A stretch of 64,000 nt of DNA from Thalassotalea eurytherma (GTDB lineage: Bacteria; Pseudomonadota; Gammaproteobacteria; Enterobacterales; Alteromonadaceae): contig NZ_BSSU01000004.1 of assembly GCF_030161415.1 (NCBI RefSeq), positions 186,001 through 250,000 of the forward strand, written 5' to 3'. Below, one piece after another: positions 8,432 through 18,451 of the stretch (its first letter is position 1; each line of letters starts with the position of its first letter). A model generated the notes under the pieces. It did not search any database. It had not been told where the DNA came from and was given only the letters and a program-made list of their open reading frames with translations. The position numbers were made by a program, and so were the translations under genes.

Positions 8432-9619
8432 ATGACAACTCACTTATTTACTTCAGAATCAGTTTCTGAAGGTCACCCAGATAAAATTGCTGATCAAATT
8501 TCTGATGCGGTGTTAGATGCAATTATTGCTGAAGATAAATACGCCCGTGTAGCCTGTGAAACCATGGTAAAAACAGGGGTTGCAATAATTTCAGGTGAAA
8601 TTACGACAGAAGCGTGGGTAGATTTAGAATCAATCACACGTAAGGTGATAACTGACATCGGCTATACATCTTCAGAAGTAGGTTTTGATGGTGATACCTG
8701 TGGCATCATGAACTTGATTGGCCAACAATCGCCAGAAATTGCACAAGGCGTTGACCGTGCAAAACCTGAAGAACAAGGCGCTGGCGATCAGGGCTTGATG
8801 TTTGGTTACGCAACCAATGAAACACCATCGTTGATGCCTGCACCACTTTATTATTCTCACCGTTTAGTAGAGCGCCAAGCCGAAATGCGTAAGCAAGGTA
8901 TTTTACCTTGGTTACGTCCAGATGCTAAATCTCAAGTAACATTTGTTTATGAAGATAACAAGCCAGTAGCGATTGATGCTGTTGTGTTATCAACACAACA
9001 TAATCCAGATATTTCTCAAGAAATGCTTCACGAAGCGGTAATGGAAAACATCATTAAGCACGTTTTACCTGCTGAGTTACTGACTGATTCAACGAAGTAC
9101 TTCATTAATCCAACAGGCAAGTTCGTCATTGGCGGCCCAGTCGGCGATTGTGGTTTAACTGGTCGTAAAATTATTGTTGATACCTACGGTGGTATGGCTC
9201 GTCATGGTGGTGGGGCATTCTCTGGTAAAGATCCATCAAAAGTAGATCGCAGTGCAGCCTATGCGGGTCGTTACGTAGCGAAAAACATCGTAGCTGCTGG
9301 TCTAGCTGATCGTTGTGAGATTCAAGTTTCTTATGCTATTGGTGTAGCTGAGCCAACGTCAATTTCAGTTGAAACGTTTGGCACGGGTAAAGTGTCGGAT
9401 GAAAAACTCGTAGAGCTAGTACGCGAACACTTTGATTTACGCCCATACGGCATTACTAAAATGCTTGATCTATTACACCCAATGTATAGAGAAACAGCTG
9501 CTTACGGACACTTTGGGCGTGAGCCTTATGAAATGACTGTTGGCAATGATACGTTTACTGCGTTTTCATGGGAAAAAACAGACAAAGCAGATGCATTAAG
9601 AGCAGCTGCTGGCTTGTAA
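8432..9619 (+). CDS. metK: S-adenosylmethionine synthetase
   Basis: Makes S-adenosylmethionine from methionine and ATP. Highly conserved motifs: [18 protein letters not shown] (residues about 11-28), the adenine-binding [12 protein letters not shown] (about 116-127), and the phosphate-binding loop [19 protein letters not shown] (about 256-274). Length 395 is standard. The chosen ATG gives the invariant [16 protein letters not shown] start. It is followed by a strong intrinsic terminator and preceded by likely MetJ operators. Confidence 0.98.
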   Translation: MTTHLFTSESVSEGHPDKIADQISDAVLDAIIAEDKYARVACETMVKTGVAIISGEITTEAWVDLESITRKVITDIGYTSSEVGFDGDTCGIMNLIGQQSPEIAQGVDRAKPEEQGAGDQGLMFGYATNETPSLMPAPLYYSHRLVERQAEMRKQGILPWLRPDAKSQVTFVYEDNKPVAIDAVVLSTQHNPDISQEMLHEAVMENIIKHVLPAELLTDSTKYFINPTGKFVIGGPVGDCGLTGRKIIVDTYGGMARHGGGAFSGKDPSKVDRSAAYAGRYVAKNIVAAGLADRCEIQVSYAIGVAEPTSISVETFGTGKVSDEKLVELVREHFDLRPYGITKMLDLLHPMYRETAAYGHFGREPYEMTVGNDTFTAFSWEKTDKADALRAAAGL

Positions 9620-9636
9620 AGCCCACATAAATAAAG

Positions 9637-9664
9637 AAAGGGAGCGATATGCTCCCTTTTTTGT
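9637..9664 (+). terminator. Intrinsic terminator of metK
   Basis: Perfect stem AAAGGGAGC / GCTCCCTTT around a GATAT loop, running into a T-rich tail 18 bases after the metK stop. Confidence 0.9.
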
Positions 9665-9674
9665 TACCTGCTTA

Positions 9675-9935
9675 TTATCTAGAAAGTCGGCTATCGTCCC
9701 ATATACTTAGCGATAAAGCGCTCCATATCACCTGCTCTAATATTTGACGGATATGGACATCAAGCATCTGTTTTTCTTTTACCAACAACTTTCGCAATAT
9801 AATACTTAATGGCACAGCGGTAATAGGCTCTTCAGATGGAAAAAATTTTTCGTCTGTACAGAAGGAAGAGTTCATTAAATTGGCAACATTATATTCATTC
9901 ATCACAACAAGCTCACAGCAATCTTTAAATAGCAT
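9675..9935 (-). CDS. Hypothetical protein, 86 residues
   Basis: No family recognised. Composition is ordinary, with no signal peptide or membrane segment; the region IPLSIILRKLL-like (residues about 42-52) and a following helix look amphipathic. No convincing ribosome binding site precedes the first ATG; a second ATG at codon 12 (MNEYNVANL) is an alternative start. It stands alone between the metK terminator and the efflux operon. Moderate doubt that it is expressed. Confidence 0.42.
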   Translation of the reverse strand: MLFKDCCELVVMNEYNVANLMNSSFCTDEKFFPSEEPITAVPLSIILRKLLVKEKQMLDVHIRQILEQVIWSALSLSIWDDSRLSR

Positions 9936-10111
9936 TCACAATATAGATAAATGATTAGATGAATCTACTCGTATAAGTCATTTGCTATCAATATGAACTT
10001 GTAAATTAGGGTAGACATATCCTTGCCACGTGCACAGTCGCTCACGTTTTGATGATTCGCTTAATGAAAGATTGGCAGGAAATGGGTGTGATGTATAACG
10101 CTTAATGATAA

Positions 10112-10137
10112 AAAAGGAATGCCGTAGCATTCCTTTT
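10112..10137 (-). terminator. Terminator of the RND efflux operon
   Basis: Perfect hairpin with arms AAAAGGAATGC and GCATTCCTTTT and a four-base loop, 27 bases past the pump-gene stop. The A run at the left supplies the T tract on the minus strand. Confidence 0.85.
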
Positions 10138-10164
10138 AAATCCATTTAACGATTAACACTCAGC

Positions 10165-13100
10165 TTATTGCGTTTGTGAAGTGCCTTTAACTTTCTCTCT
10201 CATGGTTTGCACGACAAGGTAAAAATATGGAATGAGTAACGTGCCAAATATTGTCGCAGCTGTCATACCTGCAAGAACAGTTAAGCCTAAAGATACGCGA
10301 CTACCAGCGCCAGCGCCTGTTGCGAATACCAGAGGCAACACCCCTAAAATAAATGAAAATGCAGTCATTAATACCGCTCTAAAACGAAGCTGAGCTGCAT
10401 TCAATGCCGCTTCTACAATACTTTGTCCTTGAGCACGTAATTCCATAGCAAATTCAACAATCAAGATAGCGGTTTTTGTTGATAAACCAATCAAGAGTAC
10501 CAACCCCACTTGTGCATAAATATTGTTTGCCATACCCACGGTATAAAGAGCTAACATTGCACCAAATATAGCAAGTGGTACGGCCGCAATAACCGAGAAT
10601 GGAATCGTCCAGCTCTCATATTGGGCGACTAAGAAGAGATAAACAAAAATAATCGCTAAACCAAATAACACGGGTGCTAAATTTCCGGCTTCAATTTCTT
10701 GTTTAGACTGACCAGCCCACTCAAATATATAACCTTGTGGTAGTTGACTCGCTAACTCTTCCATAGCGGCAATAGCATCACCTGAAGCATAACCTGGTGC
10801 TGACTGCCCTGTAATACTAGCGCTTCGATATAAGTTGAAGTGATTAATCGTTGTAGGACCTAAGATAGGCTTCAAGCTTGCCAACGTTGTTAAAGGCACC
10901 ATTTCACCATCAGCATTACGCACATAGTAGTAACGCAAATCACCAGGCTCCTGCCTAAACTCAGTTTCAGCCTGAATACTTACTTTGTAGGTACGACCAA
11001 ATTGGCTAAAGTCATTAATATATAAAGAACCTAACTGAGCTTGTAAGGTTAAGAAAATATCAGACAAAGCCACACCTTGCGCTTTGGCTTTATTGCGATC
11101 AACTTCTAAGAAATATTGCGGCACATTTGCACGAAAAGTACTAAAAACTTGAGATAATTCAGTGCGCTTATTGGCGTCATAAATTAACCCATTCATCACC
11201 TGTGCTAAATCTGCAGGATTTCGCCCTTCACTATCTTGCAACTTAAACTCAAAGCCTGAGCTATTGCCTAATCCCGGAATTGGTGGAGGGTTAAACACCA
11301 TGATTTGAGCATCAGGTAAAGACCATAACTGCCCCATTAAACGCGGGATAATTTGGCGCAAGCCTAGTTCTGGTTCTGTTCTATCTTCCCAATCCTTTAA
11401 TAAGATAATTGCTAGCGCATTATTCGAACCTGCACCACCAAGCAATGATGAACCTGCAACGGTAATAACGTCATCTACCGCAGGATCGTTTTTAATAATC
11501 GGGGTGATTTTCTCAAGTACAGCTTCAGTTCTGTTTTTAGAGGCCGCATCTGGCAGTTGCACATCGACAAATAAGTAGCCTTGATCTTCGCCAGGCACAA
11601 ATGCTGTAGGTACCGATTTAGATAACCAGCCAGTAGCAAAAAATATCACAACAACCACGACGCCGACACCGGCAGTTCGTTTTAAGAAAAAGCCTACCAC
11701 TTTGGTATATTTGCCTGTTGCCGTATTAAGTAAACGTTCGAAAGGTTGTAGCCATGAAATAGGCTTCATGTGCTTTTCACTCAACAATACCGAGCAAAGC
11801 GCAGGGCTTAAGGTTAACGCGTTAATAGACGAGATAAGAACAGCGAATGAAATAGTGACTGAAAATTGCTTGTACAATTCACCCGTGATCCCCGGCATAA
11901 AACCAACGGGTACAAATACTGCTAGCAAAACTAAGGTTGTTGCTACGATAGGACCACCTACCTGCTTCATTGCCTTGCTAACTGCCTCCTTAATTGGCAG
12001 CTTCTCTTCCTTAAGAATACGTTCAACGTTTTCTATGACGATAATCGCATCATCAACGACGATACCAATAGCCAAAACAAGACCAAATAACGTAATAGTG
12101 TTGATGGTATAACCCATAAGTAACATGAAGGCGAAGGTACCGATTAACGATACCGGAATCGCAAGTGATGGAATAATGGTTGCGCGCCAATTTTGTAAGA
12201 AGAGAAAAACAACCAAAATAACTAAAGCAACGGCTTGAAATAGCGTGACTTTTACTTCATCGATAGAGCGAATAATAAATTCAGTAGTATCAAAAGGTAC
12301 TACGTAATTGACACCTTCAGGAAAACGCTCAGATAGCTTTTCCATCTCTAGTTTTACCAATCGAGCAACTTCTGTCGCATTAGCACCCGGTAATTGGTAG
12401 ATAACTAGGAATGCTGTTTCTTGATCATTTAACTTAGCACTGATCGAGTAATTTTCTGACCCTAGCTCAATACGACCAATGTCCGATAAACGAACAAAGC
12501 TACCGTTTTGACGAGCACGAATAACGGCATCACCAAACTCTTCAGGGGTTTTTAAACGCCCTTTCGCTTGAATGGTGTATTCAAATTGCTGGTTCGCTTG
12601 CGCAGGTGATGAGCCTAATTTACCCGCGGCAACAATTAAGTTCTGCTCTTGTAAGGCTTGTTGAACTTCAGAAATCGTAACACCAAGTGACGTCATTCGT
12701 CTTGGGTTTAACCAAACACGCATGCTGTAAGTCATTTCTCCCATAACTTCCGCACTTGCAACACCTTTAATACGTCCTAACGGCTCAACTAAATAGTTAG
12801 TTGCATAGTTACTCAAAAATAGCTGATCAATGCCGTCTTGTTCACTGAACAAGTTAACGCCAAGTAACATAGAGCTCGATTTTTTCTTAACGTTAACGCC
12901 TTGTCGTGTGACTTCAGCAGGTAATGAACTATTGGCAAGTGCAACACGGTTTTGCACGTTAACTTGCGCAATATCGTCATCAGTTCCCACTTTAAAATAG
13001 ACCGTGATATTGGCTGAGCCATTATTACTGGCGGAAGACTCGATATACATCATGTCTTCAACACCGTTAACCTGCTCCTCTATGGGTCGAATGACAGACT

Positions 13101-13278
13101 CTTCAACAACCTGAGCACTTGCCCCCGGGTATACAGCTGTAATTTGTACTTGTGGCGGAGATATTTCAGGGTACATATTTACTGGCAACATAAACATCGC
13201 AAGTAAGCCTGCAATTGAAATTACAATCGATATAACGAAGGCAAACTTTGGCCTTTGAATAAACGTTTCGCTGATCAT
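10165..13278 (-). CDS. RND multidrug efflux pump, AcrB/MexB type (HAE1)
   Basis: Proton-driven inner-membrane pump of a tripartite efflux system. Length 1037 is typical. It begins MISETFIQRPKFAFVISIVI and has PISPPQVQITA-like periplasmic entry sequence and the paired TM4 aspartates in AIGIVVDDAIIVIENVE (about residues 400-416). The TM10 lysine lies in IGLSTKTAILIVEFA (about 935-950), so the proton relay is intact. Twelve transmembrane segments with two large periplasmic loops are evident. It lies 10 bases downstream of its adaptor gene; no outer-membrane channel gene is adjacent, so a TolC encoded elsewhere is presumably used. Substrates cannot be read from sequence. Confidence 0.95.
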   Translation of the reverse strand: MISETFIQRPKFAFVISIVISIAGLLAMFMLPVNMYPEISPPQVQITAVYPGASAQVVEESVIRPIEEQVNGVEDMMYIESSASNNGSANITVYFKVGTDDDIAQVNVQNRVALANSSLPAEVTRQGVNVKKKSSSMLLGVNLFSEQDGIDQLFLSNYATNYLVEPLGRIKGVASAEVMGEMTYSMRVWLNPRRMTSLGVTISEVQQALQEQNLIVAAGKLGSSPAQANQQFEYTIQAKGRLKTPEEFGDAVIRARQNGSFVRLSDIGRIELGSENYSISAKLNDQETAFLVIYQLPGANATEVARLVKLEMEKLSERFPEGVNYVVPFDTTEFIIRSIDEVKVTLFQAVALVILVVFLFLQNWRATIIPSLAIPVSLIGTFAFMLLMGYTINTITLFGLVLAIGIVVDDAIIVIENVERILKEEKLPIKEAVSKAMKQVGGPIVATTLVLLAVFVPVGFMPGITGELYKQFSVTISFAVLISSINALTLSPALCSVLLSEKHMKPISWLQPFERLLNTATGKYTKVVGFFLKRTAGVGVVVVVIFFATGWLSKSVPTAFVPGEDQGYLFVDVQLPDAASKNRTEAVLEKITPIIKNDPAVDDVITVAGSSLLGGAGSNNALAIILLKDWEDRTEPELGLRQIIPRLMGQLWSLPDAQIMVFNPPPIPGLGNSSGFEFKLQDSEGRNPADLAQVMNGLIYDANKRTELSQVFSTFRANVPQYFLEVDRNKAKAQGVALSDIFLTLQAQLGSLYINDFSQFGRTYKVSIQAETEFRQEPGDLRYYYVRNADGEMVPLTTLASLKPILGPTTINHFNLYRSASITGQSAPGYASGDAIAAMEELASQLPQGYIFEWAGQSKQEIEAGNLAPVLFGLAIIFVYLFLVAQYESWTIPFSVIAAVPLAIFGAMLALYTVGMANNIYAQVGLVLLIGLSTKTAILIVEFAMELRAQGQSIVEAALNAAQLRFRAVLMTAFSFILGVLPLVFATGAGAGSRVSLGLTVLAGMTAATIFGTLLIPYFYLVVQTMREKVKGTSQTQ

Positions 13279-13288
13279 ATTGCCACCG

Positions 13289-14485
13289 TTACTTAGTTAC
13301 GATATCTGAAATGGTACCGGTAGTAATATCTACAGACTTTCCGATAGGGTTCACTTCCGTGCCTGGTCTCACTTTTTGTAAACCTTCAATAATAACGCTT
13401 TCTCCGGGCTTTAAACCGGAATTAACCACCCACATCGCATTCACACGTCGACCTAAGTCAACAATACGTTGAGCAACTTTATTACTCTCATCAACAACTA
13501 AAACAAATTTACCTTGCTGGTTTTCTTGTACTGCCGATTGCGGCACGTAAGCCATTTGTTCTTTATTAACACTTTCAACAACTAAATTAACGAATAAACC
13601 TGGCAAAATAACAGCATTAGGGTTTGGAAATCTCGCTCTTAGGGCGACAGTGCCTGTACCTTCATCGGTTTTAATATCTGCATAATCAAGTTGGCCTTTC
13701 TCAGGGTAAATTGTGTTGTTTGGTAGCATCAACGAAATATCAATTTTTCCCTCTTCTCGCCCTTCACTGCGGGCTTGCATATGGGTAACGTATTCGCTTT
13801 CTTTCACTTGGAAGTTTACATAAATAGGATCGGTAACGGTTAACGTTGCCAAGCTACTGCTTTGTGGTCCTACTACATTGCCGACATCGTAGTTTGATTG
13901 ACCAATTCGCCCATCGAACGGTGCTATAATTTTCGTATAACTCAAGTCAAGCTCTGCTTTTTCTAAGGCGGCTTGGGCAACTGATACTGCAGCTTTGGCT
14001 TGTGACTCTTCTGTGGTGAGCTTGTCGTAATCTGACTGAGAAATATAGCCATCACCGATAAGATCGTTCGCGCGTTTTAAGTTTCTAACGGCGTTATCGA
14101 ACCCTGACTTACGGCTATCTAGATCAGCCTTAGCTTGTTCAAAGGAAGCTTGATAAGCACTTGGATCAATCTTTAATAAAACATCACCTTTCGATACTCG
14201 CCCGCCTTCTCTAAAAGACCTTTCAATGAGCTCACCTTCAACGCGAGCCGTTAAATTAGCCTGTTTAAAGGCCTCAGTACGAGCAACAAATTCATAATGT
14301 TCACCGACCGCCATTTGGTCAACGGTATAAACGGATACTGCAGGCGGTGGCGCAACAGTTTTTTGTTCTGTATTGTCACTGCAAGCTGACAGTAAAGCGA
14401 TTAAGCTTATTGAAAACAATGCAGTAGTAATTTTTTTGCGACGTTCAGTGACGTTGCTTTGTTCTGAGAATGCGGTATTTAACAT
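13289..14485 (-). CDS. RND periplasmic adaptor (membrane fusion) lipoprotein
   Basis: AcrA/MexA-type adaptor linking the pump to an outer-membrane channel. The signal sequence ends in the lipobox LLSAC (residues about 32-36). It is followed by the biotinyl-lipoyl-like half motifs, an alpha-hairpin (about 105-180, with YISQSDYDKL and AEAALEKAELDLSYT-like helices) and KIIAPFDGRIGQSNYDVGNVV, a hallmark of the family. I chose the ATG at 14485, with AAGG nine bases upstream, over the preceding TTG. First gene of a two-gene operon behind the palindrome at 14520-14554. Confidence 0.94.
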   Translation of the reverse strand: MLNTAFSEQSNVTERRKKITTALFSISLIALLSACSDNTEQKTVAPPPAVSVYTVDQMAVGEHYEFVARTEAFKQANLTARVEGELIERSFREGGRVSKGDVLLKIDPSAYQASFEQAKADLDSRKSGFDNAVRNLKRANDLIGDGYISQSDYDKLTTEESQAKAAVSVAQAALEKAELDLSYTKIIAPFDGRIGQSNYDVGNVVGPQSSSLATLTVTDPIYVNFQVKESEYVTHMQARSEGREEGKIDISLMLPNNTIYPEKGQLDYADIKTDEGTGTVALRARFPNPNAVILPGLFVNLVVESVNKEQMAYVPQSAVQENQQGKFVLVVDESNKVAQRIVDLGRRVNAMWVVNSGLKPGESVIIEGLQKVRPGTEVNPIGKSVDITTGTISDIVTK

Positions 14486-14519
14486 CAAATTGTGCCTTAT
14501 AGAACCATGAAGTGAATAA

Positions 14520-14554
14520 TTATCTATGTCATAATTAAATTATGTCATAGATAA
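14520..14554. promoter_or_regulatory. 35-bp near-perfect palindrome, candidate repressor operator
   Basis: Seventeen-base arms around a central A at 14537 are complementary except at one position. The arm starts TTATCTATG and contains TATGTCATA on both sides as a direct repeat. It lies 34 bases upstream of the efflux adaptor start and 158 bases before rsmE. Size and symmetry suit a TetR- or MarR-family dimer pair, but no regulator gene is adjacent. Confidence 0.6.
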
Positions 14555-14712
14555 ATGCCGTTACTATCATTCTCATATTAAACTTTAGTAACATTTACGC
14601 AACATTTACACGACAAATACAATTAATTACATATTGATATTTTATCTTTTAGCTACAATATCTTAGTTTAGTTAACAATTTCCATTTAGCTTAGCTTGGT
14701 ACCTTAGGCCGC

Positions 14713-15447
14713 ATGACAAACCCAAGAATTTATCAAAACACCGCATTTTCTCTCGAACAAGAGTTCGAACTAGATGACAATGCATTTGGCCACACAGTGC
14801 GTGTCTTACGCCTATCTGAAGGCGAACAGGTACGTTTTTTCAATGGTCAAGACGGTATTGAATATCAAGCAAAGCTAATACAGGTAAAGAAAAAGACGGC
14901 ATTTGCTAAAATCATTTCAGCTAATGTTATTGAAAATGAATCGCCGTTAAAAATAGAGCTTGGCCAAGGTATTTCACGTGGTGATCGGATGGACTTTACA
15001 TTACAAAAGTCTGTTGAGTTGGGTGTTAATGAAATAACACCGCTATTTACTGAGCGCTGTGGCGTTAAACTCTCGGGAGAACGCCTTGCTAAAAAACGTG
15101 AACAATGGCAAAAAATTGTCGTTAGCGCCTGCGAGCAAAGCGGCAGAGTATTTGTACCTCAAGTTAACGAGCCTCAACTCTTAGATGATTGGTTGGCCAT
15201 AAATAACAACACCTTGAATATCAACTTACACCCAAGAGCTAAACATAGCATTATGTCGCTACCTCACGACTCTCAAAACATTCGATTATTGATAGGACCT
15301 GAAGGTGGGTTAAGTGAAGAAGAAATCAATAAAGCCAGCGATGCCAATTTTAAAGAAGTATTGCTAGGCCCTCGTGTTCTGCGCACTGAAACCGCAGCAC
15401 TAACCGCAATTACCGCGTTGCAATGTCGCTACGGCGATCTTGCTTAA
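14713..15447 (+). CDS. rsmE: 16S rRNA m3U1498 methyltransferase RsmE
   Basis: SPOUT-class methyltransferase modifying U1498 of 16S rRNA. The N-terminal PUA-like domain (HTVRVLRLSEGEQVRFFNG, residues about 26-45) precedes the knotted SAM domain with FTLQKSVELGVNEITPLFTERC (about 95-116), RLLIGPEGGLSEEE (about 193-206) and LGPRVLRTETAALTAI (about 218-233). Length 244 is normal. It leads the rsmE-gshB-yqgE-ruvX operon; its stop lies 16 bases before the gshB start. Confidence 0.95.
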   Translation: MTNPRIYQNTAFSLEQEFELDDNAFGHTVRVLRLSEGEQVRFFNGQDGIEYQAKLIQVKKKTAFAKIISANVIENESPLKIELGQGISRGDRMDFTLQKSVELGVNEITPLFTERCGVKLSGERLAKKREQWQKIVVSACEQSGRVFVPQVNEPQLLDDWLAINNNTLNINLHPRAKHSIMSLPHDSQNIRLLIGPEGGLSEEEINKASDANFKEVLLGPRVLRTETAALTAITALQCRYGDLA

Positions 15448-15463
15448 CGAAAAGGAATATAGA

Positions 15464-16417
15464 ATGACCATTAAACTCGGCGTTGTTATGGACCCGATTG
15501 AAAACATTAATGTAAAGAAAGATTCGTCATTAGCGATGATGCTAGAAGCGCAAAAGCGCGGCTACGAGCTCTATTACATGCAAATGGAAGACTTATACTT
15601 ATTTGAAGGTGAGGCGCGAGCCAGTGTTCAGATTGTTACCGTTGCCGATGATGTTGAACAATGGTACCAAGTTGTCGACCAACGAGACATTGCCTTAAGT
15701 GAACTTGATGCTATTTTAATGCGAAAAGATCCGCCGTTTGATACAGAATATATTTACGCAACCTATATGTTAGAACGCGCAGAACTAGCGGGTACCTTAA
15801 TCGTTAACAAACCTCAAAGTTTGCGTGACTGTAATGAAAAACTATTTACCGCATGGTTCCCTGAACTTAGCGCGAAAACATTGGTGACAAGAAAATCAGA
15901 TCAGATCAGAGCTTTTCATCAACAAGAAAAAGACGTCATTATTAAACCGCTTGATGGTATGGGTGGTTCATCTATCTTCCGAATTAAAGAAGGTGATGCA
16001 AACGTTGGCGTAATTATTGAAACATTGACTAACCATGGTAGCCAGTACGCGATGGTTCAAGAATATATGCCAGAAATTAAAGACGGTGATAAACGTATTT
16101 TGATTGTTAACGGTGAACCCATGCCTTATTGCTTAGCACGTATCCCCGCTGAAGGTGAAACACGTGGCAACTTAGCGGCCGGTGGTAGCGGTGTCGCTCG
16201 CCCGTTAAGTGCAAGTGACAAGCAAATTGCTGAAACAATTGCACCTGAATTGAAAAAACGCGGTCTATACTTTGTAGGACTTGATGTTATTGGCGATAAA
16301 GTAACTGAAATCAATGTTACTAGCCCTACATGTATCAAAGAAATCGAAGCAGCCTACCCAATTAATATTAGCGGTAAATTAATGGATGCGATTGAGCACG
16401 CCCTAAAAAGCGCTTAA
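15464..16417 (+). CDS. gshB: Glutathione synthetase
   Basis: ATP-grasp ligase adding glycine to gamma-glutamylcysteine. Motifs: MDPIENINVKKDSSLAMM (residues about 9-26), IIKPLDGMGGSSIFRI in the ATP-grasp fold (about 155-170), GDKRILIVNGEPMPYCLARIP, NLAAGGSG, and INVTSPTCIKEIE (about 284-296). I start at the ATG of MTIKLGVV because AAGGA sits 8 bases upstream; an earlier in-frame codon at 15440 would overlap the rsmE end and has no such site. Cytosolic. Confidence 0.96.
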   Translation: MTIKLGVVMDPIENINVKKDSSLAMMLEAQKRGYELYYMQMEDLYLFEGEARASVQIVTVADDVEQWYQVVDQRDIALSELDAILMRKDPPFDTEYIYATYMLERAELAGTLIVNKPQSLRDCNEKLFTAWFPELSAKTLVTRKSDQIRAFHQQEKDVIIKPLDGMGGSSIFRIKEGDANVGVIIETLTNHGSQYAMVQEYMPEIKDGDKRILIVNGEPMPYCLARIPAEGETRGNLAAGGSGVARPLSASDKQIAETIAPELKKRGLYFVGLDVIGDKVTEINVTSPTCIKEIEAAYPINISGKLMDAIEHALKSA

Positions 16418-16432
16418 CGGCGGGAGAAATTG

Positions 16433-16987
16433 ATGGATAGTTTAGAAAATCAATTATTGATAGCGATGCCCTCACTAAATGATCCGTATTTCAATAAAAC
16501 GGTGACCTATATTTGTGAACATAATGATGACGGCGCGATGGGGCTTATCATCAATTTACCCGTTAATATCACACTTAACGAATTGCTTGAGCAGATCGAC
16601 GCCGACAATAAAGAGTGCGATTCGCTTGAGCAACCCGTTCTTACAGGCGGCCCTGTGTCACCTCAAAGGGGGTTTGTCTTGCATAGTCCTCAAGAAGGTT
16701 GGACAAGTTCATTGTCGCTTAGCCAAGAGGTGATGATAACAACGTCTAAAGATATCTTAATGGCACTAGGTACTGATGATGCGCCCGAAGCCTATGTAGT
16801 CACCTTAGGTTACGCTGGATGGGGGCCTGGACAGTTGGAAAAAGAAATCCTTGAAAACTCTTGGTTAACAACGCCAGCCGATGCCGATATTATATTTAAA
16901 ACACCGATAGAAATGCGTTGGAAAAAAGCCACTGAGAAACTCGGTATCGATTTGGCTCACTTATCAACTGACATAGGGCACGCTTAA
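16433..16987 (+). CDS. YqgE/AlgH family protein (UPF0301)
   Basis: Member of the YqgE/AlgH family, whose biochemical role is not settled. Family motifs: [34 protein letters not shown] (residues about 8-41), [16 protein letters not shown] (about 67-82) and [17 protein letters not shown] (about 122-138). The ATG at 16433 is preceded by GGGAG with a six-base spacer and is preferred to the TTG one codon earlier. Its stop overlaps the next start (TAATG), indicating translational coupling with ruvX. Confidence 0.93.
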   Translation: MDSLENQLLIAMPSLNDPYFNKTVTYICEHNDDGAMGLIINLPVNITLNELLEQIDADNKECDSLEQPVLTGGPVSPQRGFVLHSPQEGWTSSLSLSQEVMITTSKDILMALGTDDAPEAYVVTLGYAGWGPGQLEKEILENSWLTTPADADIIFKTPIEMRWKKATEKLGIDLAHLSTDIGHA

Positions 16988-17418
16988 TGTCAGAGCTAGG
17001 ACAACGTACTATTTTAGGGTTTGATTTTGGTAAAAAATCCATTGGCTGTGCTGTTGGCCAAGAAGTCACGGGGACTGCAAATCCACTTGCTGCAATCAAA
17101 GCCAAAGAAGGCATTCCTAATTGGCAAGACATTGAAAAGCTTTTAAAGGAATGGCAACCACAATTAGTTGTTGTTGGTTTACCGCTAAATATGGACGGTA
17201 GTGAACAACAGTTGACTAAAGACGCAAGAAAGTTTGGCAATAGAATTCATGGGCGCTTCGGTGTACAAGTTGATTTTCAAGATGAGCGCCTGACTACGGC
17301 AGATGCAAAAGAGCAACTGTTTGCCGCTGGCGGTTATCGCAACTTAAGCAAAGGCAATGTTGACTCTAAGTCAGCGGTGTTAATCATCGAGAGCTTCTTC
17401 GAAGCGAGCTACCAATAA
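16987..17418 (+). CDS. ruvX: Holliday junction resolvase-like / pre-16S rRNA nuclease RuvX (YqgF)
   Basis: RNase H-fold nuclease implicated in 16S rRNA 5' end maturation. The fold's acidic residues are visible in [15 protein letters not shown] (residues about 9-23), [14 protein letters not shown] (about 59-72), [13 protein letters not shown] (about 99-111) and [13 protein letters not shown] (about 127-139). Length 143 is standard. Last gene of the rsmE operon and overlaps yqgE by one base. Confidence 0.94.
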   Translation: MSELGQRTILGFDFGKKSIGCAVGQEVTGTANPLAAIKAKEGIPNWQDIEKLLKEWQPQLVVVGLPLNMDGSEQQLTKDARKFGNRIHGRFGVQVDFQDERLTTADAKEQLFAAGGYRNLSKGNVDSKSAVLIIESFFEASYQ

Positions 17419-17443
17419 ACTTTCATATAAGCACTAAAAAACC

Positions 17444-18376
17444 ATGAATATCATTCATATCATTGCGCCACTTGTGCTCGTTGGACTTGCTGGTTTTATT
17501 GCCACTAAAAGCCAATGGCTAACTCGCACACAACTTGATGCTTTAAGTAAGTTTACTTTTCATTTAGCTATTCCTGCCTTTTTATTTTTACAAATGGCAC
17601 AAGCTGATATCAAAAGTCATTTAGATTTAGCTATTTACGGTGCTTTTTATATTCCTGTTATTATCGTATTTTTTATAGCGTACGTAAGTAATTACTACTT
17701 CCACAGCAACTATAGAAAAGAGGATGATGCTTCTGCCGCCTATGCACTAGCGGCAAGCTATTCAAATAACATTATTGTTGGTTTACCCGTGATATTACTT
17801 GCCCTAGGCGAACATTACTTGGCGATAGTATTTATGATCGTCGTGTTTCACTCAGCCATGTTATTTACATTAACCAGTGCTCTGGCCGCTAGAAAACAAA
17901 AAACCAGTGTAATGAGTACACTGAAAAGTACCTTATTGAATCCTTTGATCCTTGCTATTATTGCCGGTGCGATGACAAATATCCTACTAACGAAAACAGG
18001 TAATAAATTACCGATGATACTCGTTGATAGTTTGACATTACTTGGCAAACCAGCCATTTCATTGGCTCTATTTTCGCTTGGTGGCTCAATGACCTACTAC
18101 CAAGTTAAAAGTGAAAAATACTTTATTGGTTTTGCCTGTCTCTTAAAATTAGCGATACTGCCGAGTTTAGTCTTTTTAACGGCAACCTATGGCTTTGCCT
18201 TAGCCCAAGACGTAACGTTAGTTTTAGTTATCATGAGTGCGTGCCCAACTGGCGTAAACGCTTATTTGATTGCTAAAAATTACGAAAATCATCAAGAAAC
18301 TGTTGCGGGCACCGTCGTTGTTACCACCGTACTTAGTGTACTTACTACTCCTATCTGGCTTATGTTGTTATCTTAA
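17444..18376 (+). CDS. AEC family transporter (auxin efflux carrier fold)
   Basis: Integral inner-membrane carrier, 310 residues, with about ten hydrophobic helices in two five-helix repeats. The first opens IIAPLVLVGLAGFIATKSQWLTR, and the crossover regions contain ASYSNNIIVGLPVILLAL (residues about 104-121) and SACPTGVNAYLIAKNY (about 267-282), both typical of the family. Substrates in bacteria range over malate, malonate and other organic acids and cannot be assigned here. It follows ruvX by 25 bases but begins the accessory block not found in the E. coli order. Confidence 0.88.
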   Translation: MNIIHIIAPLVLVGLAGFIATKSQWLTRTQLDALSKFTFHLAIPAFLFLQMAQADIKSHLDLAIYGAFYIPVIIVFFIAYVSNYYFHSNYRKEDDASAAYALAASYSNNIIVGLPVILLALGEHYLAIVFMIVVFHSAMLFTLTSALAARKQKTSVMSTLKSTLLNPLILAIIAGAMTNILLTKTGNKLPMILVDSLTLLGKPAISLALFSLGGSMTYYQVKSEKYFIGFACLLKLAILPSLVFLTATYGFALAQDVTLVLVIMSACPTGVNAYLIAKNYENHQETVAGTVVVTTVLSVLTTPIWLMLLS

Positions 18377-18405
18377 AATTAGCAACAGACCCTAATACAA
18401 ATTCA

Positions 18406-18439
18406 TTGAGGCTAGAATAAGTAAAATTACTAGCCTCAA
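18406..18439. terminator. Hairpin between convergent genes
   Basis: Perfect ten-base arms TTGAGGCTAG / CTAGCCTCAA with a 14-base AT-rich loop between the AEC carrier and the permease. No T tract, so termination is less certain. Confidence 0.5.
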
Positions 18440-18451
18440 CTATCGCTTTCC

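Noticed and set aside
10020-10105. Short ORF fragment ending MKDWQEMGVMYNA
   Set aside because: Stop codon a short distance upstream, no ribosome site and no recognisable homology; too little to call a gene or pseudogene.
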